From contig NZ_JABXKK010000090.1 of assembly GCF_017115045.1 (NCBI RefSeq), positions 124,001 to 188,000 on the forward strand: 64,000 nt of DNA. Direction: 5' to 3'. Numbering within the stretch: the stretch's first letter is position 1; every line of letters starts with the position of its first letter. A model generated the notes under the pieces. It made no database searches. It was given only the letters and a program-made list of their open reading frames with translations, and had not been told where the DNA came from. A program made the position numbers and the translations under genes. Positions 51,813 through 59,200 of this stretch are shown one piece after another. The stretch is from Nostoc sp. NMS8. GTDB lineage: Bacteria > Cyanobacteriota > Cyanobacteriia > Cyanobacteriales > Nostocaceae.

Positions 51813-52865
51813 TCCTGCCACCAGTTCTAGCGATCGCACTCGTGGCATTACCTCCTCAGAAAAACGCCTCATCTCAGTCGCGAACGGCTGAAATTGCAGC
51901 ATAAAGGTGCCGATTCCCACCCTGGTAAAGTCGGCAATGCGACCAGCAACGGTGTCATAGCTACCAACTAAGCCGGCAGCTGTGCCACCGTTACTTCCCA
52001 CGCCAGGGTACTTGGCCAAATTCTTGAACATAACCACTTCGGAATCGACTCCTTTGAGAAGTTCTGAGCGATCGTCTTGTGCTACTACCATTGCTCGCAA
52101 GTTGTGATATTCTTCTTGGGCTTCTTCATCTGTGGGTCGAGCGATCGCAAATGCGGACATTGCAAAGCCCAGTGGTTTAGAGCGATCGCGCGGCTGTTTT
52201 GCAACTTGAGCAATGGTTTCTCGGATCACTTCTATAGGACGACCATTGAGAAAAAATACATCTGCCTCTTTTGCCGCTAATGCCTGCGCTGGTTCTGACT
52301 CACCTCCCACATACACGCGTGGATGAGGATCAGCTACGGGAGGAGGATTAAAGCTGAGATCGCTGATCTGAAAATAATCTCCTTGAAAGTTAACTCTTTC
52401 TCCACTCCACAGCGCCTTGACTACTCTGATCCACTCATTGGAATAGCGGTAACGCTCATCGTGGGGAAGAAAAGATATGCCTGATTTTTCCATTTCTGGC
52501 TTAAACCAAGCACTTACTAAATTGATTGCAAAACGCCCACCACTTATCGCATCAATACCTAATGCCATCTTCGCTAAGATTGCTGGATGAAAAAGTAAGG
52601 GCTTCACAGCGGCAATAATTTCGATAGAATTTGTGGCTTCGGCAAGAGCTGCTGCTGCTGTCCAAGTTTCCAGCTGATCTAGTTGTTGATTTCTGGGATT
52701 AATGATGTGTTCTGCGATCAAAGTTGTAGTAAACCCGCACCGTTCAGCCAACTGGATAAGATCCTTAGCTCGTGAATAACTGGCATCACGAGGTTCAAGA
52801 GGATGGTTCATTACGCCGCAGTTGCCGTAAACGGGAATCCAAATCCCGTAGCGTGGCTCAGACAT
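51810..52865 (-). CDS. LLM flavin monooxygenase, SfnG/SsuD-like
   Basis: A 351-residue luciferase-like monooxygenase. Marks: GIWIPVYGNCGVM, ERCGFTTTLIAEH, IDAISGGRFAINLVSAWFKPEM, HDERYRYSNEWIRVVKALW and VYVGGESEPAQALAAKEADVFF. The NLVSAWFK and HDERYR motifs are close to SfnG (dimethylsulfone monooxygenase), which makes methanesulfinate using FMNH2 and O2; alkanesulfonate SsuD is the alternative. The ATG at 52865 is preferred to a TTG at 52874. It is the first gene of the unit LLM-flavoprotein-ferredoxin-three di-iron paralogues, about 92 bp downstream of the palindromic motif at 52957. Confidence 0.88.
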   Translation of the reverse strand: MSEPRYGIWIPVYGNCGVMNHPLEPRDASYSRAKDLIQLAERCGFTTTLIAEHIINPRNQQLDQLETWTAAAALAEATNSIEIIAAVKPLLFHPAILAKMALGIDAISGGRFAINLVSAWFKPEMEKSGISFLPHDERYRYSNEWIRVVKALWSGERVNFQGDYFQISDLSFNPPPVADPHPRVYVGGESEPAQALAAKEADVFFLNGRPIEVIRETIAQVAKQPRDRSKPLGFAMSAFAIARPTDEEAQEEYHNLRAMVVAQDDRSELLKGVDSEVVMFKNLAKYPGVGSNGGTAAGLVGSYDTVAGRIADFTRVGIGTFMLQFQPFATEMRRFSEEVMPRVRSLELVAG

Positions 52866-53222
52866 AGCTTTCAAGAACCCTTGTAATGGACGCTAAAAGT
52901 TTACTTGGCACTAAATTTTGAGTTTATCGGATAACCCACCTAATTTACTGTGAATCTACGGTAAACCGACTAATATGCCGTAGTATACAGTTATGAGATT
53001 TGCATAGATTGTGGTAAAAAACAAGAGGTTATTAAAATTTATTGACATTACTCCTGAAGAGAGTTTAGTTTGTGGCGAAAACTTCTCAAAAAAATAAAGG
53101 ACAAGAATTATACTTGTCCCCAATGCTTAAAATAACAGATTTTGCGTCGAATAGGTCAGACAAAAGGGACTAAGTATTGGGTATTAGGAAAACTCTTTCC
53201 CAATCCCCAGTCCCGAATCAAA
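52866..53222. promoter_or_regulatory. Promoter region of the LLM-flavoprotein-ferredoxin unit
   Basis: The motif TACGGTAAACCGA lies at 52957-52969, with a further half CCGTA at 52978-52982. GAGATTTGCATAGAT and TAAAAAACAAGAGG follow at 52995-53025, shared with 39475-39505. A short G-rich repeat remnant occupies 53165-53215. Confidence 0.5.
52957..52969. promoter_or_regulatory. Recurrent motif TACGGTAAACCGA (site D)
   Basis: Exact reverse complement of site A (30705-30717). It stands 92-104 bp before the start of the LLM gene, a plausible place for an activator of the LysR type. Confidence 0.5.
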
Positions 53223-53786
53223 TTAATTCTCTGTACCCATAGGCCCATAAAATTGAAAGCGTCCAATGCCGAGAGATTGGCCAGCAGTTTTCTCACCAGA
53301 GGGAAAAGCCTTAACGTCAAATAAATAGACGCCATCATTAAAAGGATTTTCGTAAGTTTGCAGACCAATAGTAACCGTCTTACCTGGTGCTATAGGAGTA
53401 TCAAAGGTTACTGTGATAGTCTGCTGTTTGTCGTTACCTTTTACGGTTGTGAGTGCCAACTTTGAACCTTCTTGATTGCGTGTGCCTTCAAAAGCAAAAG
53501 TATCTTTTTGATTGAATTCAATATCTTCAGCCCCTTGAATCTGGTTAAAAGTAACCTGCTGCAAGGGTTCCCCGGCTGTCGCTGGCACTTCCAGAGTGAA
53601 ATAGTACGTCGTATTGGGAATACTTGTATCGCGGTATGGAGTACTGGCACTAACTAAACGCGGTGGTTCGGCAAAGGCAATCGTGCCATTGCTTAAGGTA
53701 ACTGCATCGACTACCGAATGAGGTAGTAAATATAGTCCAGTGCTGACAACAAATAGAGTACTAAAAAAACGATTTACGTACTTCAT
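53223..53786 (-). CDS. DUF2808 secreted protein
   Basis: A 187-residue exported protein of the DUF2808 family, widespread in cyanobacteria and of unknown function. A signal peptide (FFSTLFVVSTGLYLLPHSVVDA, about 7-28) precedes a beta-rich domain with IAFAEPPRLVSAST, YYFTLEVPATAGEPLQQVTF and GKTVTIGLQTYENP. Length is typical. It lies at the island edge, downstream of a 1.3-kb repeat-rich spacer that includes two more copies of the CCGTA motif, so common regulation with the sulfur genes is possible but unproven. Confidence 0.88.
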   Translation of the reverse strand: MKYVNRFFSTLFVVSTGLYLLPHSVVDAVTLSNGTIAFAEPPRLVSASTPYRDTSIPNTTYYFTLEVPATAGEPLQQVTFNQIQGAEDIEFNQKDTFAFEGTRNQEGSKLALTTVKGNDKQQTITVTFDTPIAPGKTVTIGLQTYENPFNDGVYLFDVKAFPSGEKTAGQSLGIGRFQFYGPMGTEN

Positions 53787-54083
53787 AATTTATATTTTTA
53801 CCTCAATGTTTTTTATCTAAGACTCAATAATTTCAGCCTTGCTTAAAATACCCATAATCAAGCCTGAGTAAAGCAATTATTACAGTCTCTAAAGTTAGTA
53901 AGTTAATTAAGCTTACCAACTATTTGTTATGCGGTTTTGCTGTAATTCTAACACGTGATTTCAAGTTGTCCAGGAATAAAAATGGATATTGAAATTTAAA
54001 TTAAATTAGTAATTTTGAGCTAATTATTATTAGTAAATCCCTCAAAAGTCGATGATTTTATCGGACTTTTGTTGTAATCAAAC

Positions 54084-54153
54084 ACTCATAGATCGATACG
54101 TTTACCGTATTTTAACTAACTTAATACACTCATACATCGATATAGTTACCGTA
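54084..54153. promoter_or_regulatory. Direct repeat with CCGTA motif (sites B and C)
   Basis: A 26-bp sequence beginning ACTCATA, then ATCGATA, and ending TTACCGTA occurs at 54084-54109 and again at 54128-54153, 44 bp apart (about four DNA turns). The 3' parts resemble the TCGGTTTACCGTA motif at 30705 and 52957. It lies 300-370 bp before the DUF2808 gene. Confidence 0.45.
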
Positions 54154-54418
54154 GGATAAATAGCAAATTATTTTAAAAATTGATAATTTTATACAGTAGT
54201 AAATTTATCAATTGAATTACATATCAATATTTTTACTGAACTTATAATTAGTGAATTATGTTAAATGGGAAAGTGAATTACTACAGTAGTCTATCAATAA
54301 ATAATTGATGGATAAATAAATTCCTTCCTTGTAAAGACGGCGTATCACGTCTTTATCTTTATAATGATTTATCGGATCTTTAGGCTCTACAATTTCCATC
54401 AAAAAACCTTAACTCATG

Positions 54419-54560
54419 TCTTGCACCTAGCCCTAGCGATTAGAAATTGCGGCTATACAAACAAAGTCCGCCTACGCGGACTAATGCAAAATCAAGGTTT
54501 TCAACCCGCGCAGGCGGTTTTTGCCTGTGTAGCCGCGACTTCCAGTGTAAGAGTGCAAGA
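54419..54560. repeat. 142-bp foldback element
   Basis: Outer ends TCTTGCAC and GTGCAAGA are inverted. Inner arms GGCTATACAAAC and TGTGTAGCC pair as in the shorter copy at 27252-27315. No coding capacity. Confidence 0.75.
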
Positions 54561-54677
54561 TATCAGTTAACTGAACCGTATTAATAGCGATTCTCGTTTA
54601 CGTGAGGTACACCCGTAGGGGACTGCTCATTGGTGTCAACTTAACGTGAAAGTTAGCCTAGAACTAGCTCTTAGATT

Positions 54678-54786
54678 GCCTCGTTCCCAGTCTCCGACTG
54701 GGAATGCTCGTCGTTGAGGCTCCGCCTCCCTTACTGGCGGCAGAGCCACCAAAAGCAGCATTTCCAGCCGGAGGCTGGAAACGAGG
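54678..54786. repeat. 109-bp foldback of GGGAA/TTCC and AGGC motifs
   Basis: CTCGTTCCCAGTCTCCGACT at the left and GCCGGAGGCTGGAAACGAG at the right are complementary in blocks, around GAGGCTCCGCCTC. A relative lies near 35812-35865. Confidence 0.7.
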
Positions 54787-54790
54787 TTTT

Positions 54791-54953
54791 ATATCATGTC
54801 CGGCTAAACACTTGTCATTGCGTACTCCTTCGGAGAACCCGAAGGGTACGAAGCGTTAGCGTAGTGAAGCAATCCCAAAACCTTTGCGATTGCTTCGCTT
54901 TACTTCGTTGCGCTCGCAATGACATATCGTAAGTGATTTAGCGGACATGATAT
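54791..54953. mobile_element. 163-bp MITE-like element
   Basis: Terminal inverted repeats of about 22 bp: ATATCATGTCCGGCTAAAC at the left and GATTTAGCGGACATGATAT at the right. Inner arms TTGTCATTGCG and CGCAATGACA continue the foldback. A solo end (ATATCATGTC) occurs at 34133-34142. No coding capacity. Confidence 0.85.
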
Positions 54954-55114
54954 TAAAGGAGTTTCAGCTTAAGTTGACACTAATGGGCATACTGTGCCCC
55001 TACACCTTGCGATATATGTACCCTTGTGGCAAGGCTTTGCCTATGTTTGTGTAGCGACTAATTATATTGGTTAAATATTTTTGGAAAATCGGGATGTTCT
55101 CGATATTTCAGCCA

Positions 55115-55579
55115 TTACCATTGTGAAAAAGGGTGTTTTACTAAATTGCTGTTGAAATATCTGGAATCATCAGAAACTTCTTGTCCAATCCAGGTTGGTA
55201 GTTCAATTTGTTGATTTTCATCACTGAGTTCAACTTCTGCTATGATCAATCCTTTATTAACACCATCAAACTCATCTATTTCCCAAATTAAACCACCCGA
55301 CTCTATTTTATACCTGATTTTTTCGATAAAGGGACGTTCGCATAATGTCTCAAGTATTTCTTGAGCATCTTCAACAGGAATAGGATACTCAAACTCTAAT
55401 CTTGAATATTTAATATTAGGGCCTTTAATGGTCAAATAACTTTTTTCTCCAATTATACGTATACGTACAGTCGCTTTATCTTGTGTGGCAATGTATCCTT
55501 GACGATATACACTACCTTCAGCTAATCCTCTCCAGCTATCTCCTCTCACTAAATATTTCCGCTCTATTTCTTTTGCCAT
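55115..55579 (-). CDS. CYTH-domain phosphohydrolase (inorganic triphosphatase-like)
   Basis: A 154-residue single-domain CYTH protein. The ExExK signature is EIERKYLV (4-8), followed by the tunnel-strand residues RQGYI, TVRIRIIGEKSYLTIKG and EFEYPIP. The acidic/basic tunnel binds a metal-triphosphate; bacterial homologues hydrolyse tripolyphosphate or act on organic triphosphates. The length is that of the compact bacterial type. It is cytoplasmic and stands alone, 105 bp from the next gene. Confidence 0.92.
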   Translation of the reverse strand: MAKEIERKYLVRGDSWRGLAEGSVYRQGYIATQDKATVRIRIIGEKSYLTIKGPNIKYSRLEFEYPIPVEDAQEILETLCERPFIEKIRYKIESGGLIWEIDEFDGVNKGLIIAEVELSDENQQIELPTWIGQEVSDDSRYFNSNLVKHPFSQW

Positions 55580-55684
55580 TTTATTTACCAGATTATTTAC
55601 TGAAAATTGGGCGCAGCCACTTGTCTTATGTAGACGTTTGGTTCAAGATTGTCTAATTGCCTTTAAAAAGCTGAAATAGTTAAA

Positions 55685-56230
55685 TTAAGAACAGCCTTCG
55701 ACATATTCGACTTCTGGCAATTTACCCGCTCGGAACTGAGTGACAAGCTTACCATCAGTTTCAAAGACTACACGGTAGTTTTGATCGGCGCGATCTTTGG
55801 GGATGAAAGTTAGGTAATGCCCGTTTTGGACGTATTTATGAGGTGTGACTTTAATTTGTCCTGGGTAAAGCGACTTGATTCGCGCTTCAGTGTCGCCAAT
55901 TTTTGCACCTTTGAGGGTTGTAATCTGAGTATTTTGGCGCACATCTACTCTAGAAATATGACCTTTTGTCACCATGAACAAAAGATTTTTCGGTTCATTT
56001 TGTGGCTTAACATAATAGCAATTGTTATTTGGTGAATCACCTACTAGTTTAATACCAGCAGCTTTTGTTGCTTGGGGGACAGTCATGCCGATTTGTACTG
56101 CGCCGATGCCGTTGATAAACAGCTTTGATTGGCTTGTTAGTTTCGCCTGTGCTATAACTATGCTGATAGTTTGAGAAGAAATTGTTAGTATTACGGTGGC
56201 AAAAGTCAAGAATTTAATTTTGTTGTTCAT
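55685..56230 (-). CDS. Secreted protein of unknown function, coupled to the hybrid kinase
   Basis: A 181-residue exported protein. A signal peptide (about 1-28, ending IVIAQAK) precedes a mature domain with LFINGIGAVQIGMTVPQATKAAG, a Cys in NNNCYYVKP and another at the C-terminal end (EGCS). Its IGAVQIGMT opening resembles proteins with BamE/SmpA-like topology, but I cannot assign a family. Its ATG overlaps the stop of the hybrid kinase by four bases (ATGA), so it is made together with that kinase. It could be an envelope sensor partner or an output; this is inference. Confidence 0.75.
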   Translation of the reverse strand: MNNKIKFLTFATVILTISSQTISIVIAQAKLTSQSKLFINGIGAVQIGMTVPQATKAAGIKLVGDSPNNNCYYVKPQNEPKNLLFMVTKGHISRVDVRQNTQITTLKGAKIGDTEARIKSLYPGQIKVTPHKYVQNGHYLTFIPKDRADQNYRVVFETDGKLVTQFRAGKLPEVEYVEGCS

Positions 56231-59200
56231 AATTGGATATTTTCCTCGGTTAAATCGATAATTTCATCAAAGCAGAAGCTACGGACTAAATTTGCCAATT
56301 TTTCTGCCAAAACAGAATGAGCTTGTGGAATTTGCTCAATTAGTTGAAAAATTCTTTCAGCATCGACTTCAATAGCTGCTTGATTAAGTTCTGTTACCCA
56401 TTGGGTAGGCATAAGGGTAATTGCAGAGCGAAGATGCACGATAGAAAATTGAATATTCTCTAGGTTGTTGTTTGTTAGATTTTCACTGTTCTCTTCTGCA
56501 TATATATAACGCACCTGCAAATATTCAGCGATTTTTTCAAAAATCACTTGCTCACGAAATGGCTTACGAACCAAGTCGTTGCAACCTGCGGCTAAGATAC
56601 TTGCCTGTTGTTCTTCAAAAGCACTGGCAGTTAGGGCAATAATTACGGTGCGGAGATTTGTAGTTGTATTTTTTTCCCTGGCTCTAATTTCTTTGGTTGC
56701 ATCGTAGCCATTCATTACAGGCATCCGCATATCCATCCAAATTAAGTGAGGTTGCCAAGTATGCCAAATTGCGATCGCTTCTTGTCCATTATTCGCAGCC
56801 TGAATTTCAAAACCAATGCTACCAAGAAGTTGCACTATGAGATCGCGGTTTTCTTTACGGTCATCAACTACGAGAATACGGTAAGATGGCTGGTTTGCTG
56901 CCAGCTTGAGTACGCGTCCCTTATTTAATTTTGGTATAGCTTTTAAAGCTGCGGCTAAATTCACTTGGATATCAAAACTAAAAGTAGATCCTTGCCCAAT
57001 CTGACTCGTCAAGTGAATATCGCCTCCCAGTAATCGCACAAATTGACGGCTAATAGTCAGTCCGAGTCCAGTTCCTTCCTTAGTTTGGATACCACTTGTT
57101 GTCTGAACAAAAGGCTGAAACAGGTTATTCATTTCTTCTAGTGCTATTCCCCGTCCAGTGTCTCGGATTTCAAAGTGTAGGGATGGGGAAGAGGCAGAGG
57201 GGCAGGGTGCGGGGGGCAGAGGAGAGGAATTTTCCCCCTGCTCCCTGCTCCCTAAGCTTACCCACAACGTTACTCCCCCAGTCTGAGTAAACTTGACGGC
57301 ATTACCCAAAAGGTTTATGAGAACTTGACGGAGTTTACCTTCATCTGTTTGGATGTAGCGGGGGAGGTTAGGAGCCATTTCAAATTTAAGAAACAATTGC
57401 TTTGCCTGTGCCCGCACTTTGAACATTTCTTGTAGTGTTTGCAACAGCAGATATAGGTCAAAGTCTTCGGGGTTGAAAATGATTTGTCCAGCTTCAATTT
57501 TGGACATTTCCAAGACATCGTTAATTAAGTTGAGTAAGTGTTCTCCACTGCGGTTAATGGTAGTTAATGATTCACGCTGATTTGAGTTAAGGCTAGTGTC
57601 TCGCTCCATTAATTGGGAAAAACCCAGAATTGCATTCAAAGGGGTACGCAGTTCGTGACTCATGTTAGCGAGGAAAGCACTTTTGGCTCGGTTGGCAGTT
57701 TCCGCGGCTTCTTTGGCAATTCTCAGCGCTTCTTCTGCCTGGTGTCTAGCTCGACCGATCGCAATTATTTCACCTACCAGTTTCAATAGATTAATATCTT
57801 CTTGGTTCCAGGTTTTTGAGTAGTGAATCATCGCTGCACCAACAAATCCAACTACTTTGCCAGCATGAACCATTGGCACAGCGAGTATAGACTGAAACGA
57901 CATACTTTCAAAAAGTATTCGCTCAGGTAAATGCAGGGGTAAATCTTCCACACAAGAGATTTGTCGATGCCTACCACGGAGAATCGGCTCGTAGAAATAG
58001 GGGAAAACATCTACAGGCGAACCTCTGGCAATATCAATTAATGGTGCAACATCTTCGCCACACCATTCATGGATCAGGTTGAATTCACGTTGATCATGGG
58101 AGCATTCAAAGATGCAACTGTGTTCAGCATCAATAAATTGAGCGATCGCTTGCAGTGTAAAATTAATTGCTGTTGCTAAATCTTGGTCAATAAATTGCCG
58201 AGAAATGCTGCTGATTAAACTTTCGGCTTGAGTACGACGTTGCAGGGCTGCTTCTGCTTGTTTGCGATCGTTAATATCACGAGCTACACCGACAATCTGA
58301 AAATTACCTTGGGCATCTTGTGTGCGAACTGCGTTACTAGTTAGCCAAACCCATCCTCGACTACGATGTTTAGCACGGTATTCAGTCCCCGAAATTCCCT
58401 CACCTGTTGCCAGAATACTTTGGGCGACTTCTTGACATTTTGGCACATCATCGGGATGAGTAAATAATGCCAAGGAATTACCCTCTATTTCGCTGGGGGC
58501 ATATCCGGTGGTATTCAAGATATTAGGAGAAATATAGTTGAATACCCCGTCAGGAGTGAGAACAAATAGCACATCGTTGACCTTTTCCACGATGGTGCGA
58601 AACTTTAACTCGCTTTGCTGTAAGGCGGCTTCCGCTTGTTTCCGTTCCAATTCGGCACCGGCACGGGCGGCAAAAATTTTCACAATCAGTTCCCGTCCCG
58701 GATCGGGCTTCATGGGTTTGATATCAATCACTGCTAGATGTCCAATGATTTCGCCGGATGAACTGGTGAGGGGAACGCCAAAAAAACTTTCGGCATTCAT
58801 CTTCACTAAATCGGCATCTTCTGGGAAAGTAATTTGTACTGCTTGAGGGTAGTGACACATTTTACCTTGCAAGGTGTATTCGCAAGGAGTACCCTGCAAC
58901 TCATACTCCAAGTTATCGTTAATAGCCCCTGAAGACCAAAATGCCAAAGTGCGGACTCTCGTTTTTAACTCATCATCAAACTCAGTCACTAGAGCATATT
59001 GAACTTGTAATACTTCAGCAAGGTAACGAACGCAGGAATTGAAAAATTCATTGCCTGTTTTCGCTGCTGTACCCTCAACAATTAAGCGTAAAGCTTGCTC
59101 TTGCTGTTTGCGTTCTGTGGCATCAGTGCCGACTGAAAGTATTTCGATCAAGTTTCCTTGGGCATCTAAAATGGGTTTATTAGCCCAGACTATCCAGACG

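Larger units (their letters stand above)
53787..55114. other. 1.3-kb spacer packed with repeats, no gene seen
   Basis: The first 500 bp are AT-rich and contain a duplicated motif at 54084-54153. From 54330 on there are successive repeats: a GACG/CGTC hairpin (54339-54357), a foldback (54419-54560), a TAGGGG/TGGTGTCAAC repeat (54605-54660), a GGGAA/TTCCC foldback (54678-54786), a 163-bp element (54791-54953), and another TGACACTAATGGGC repeat (54975-55005). The open frames here run through repeats and are not genes. Confidence 0.65.

Noticed and set aside
54364..54932. Short plus-strand ORFs
   Set aside because: They consist of foldback and MITE-like repeats.
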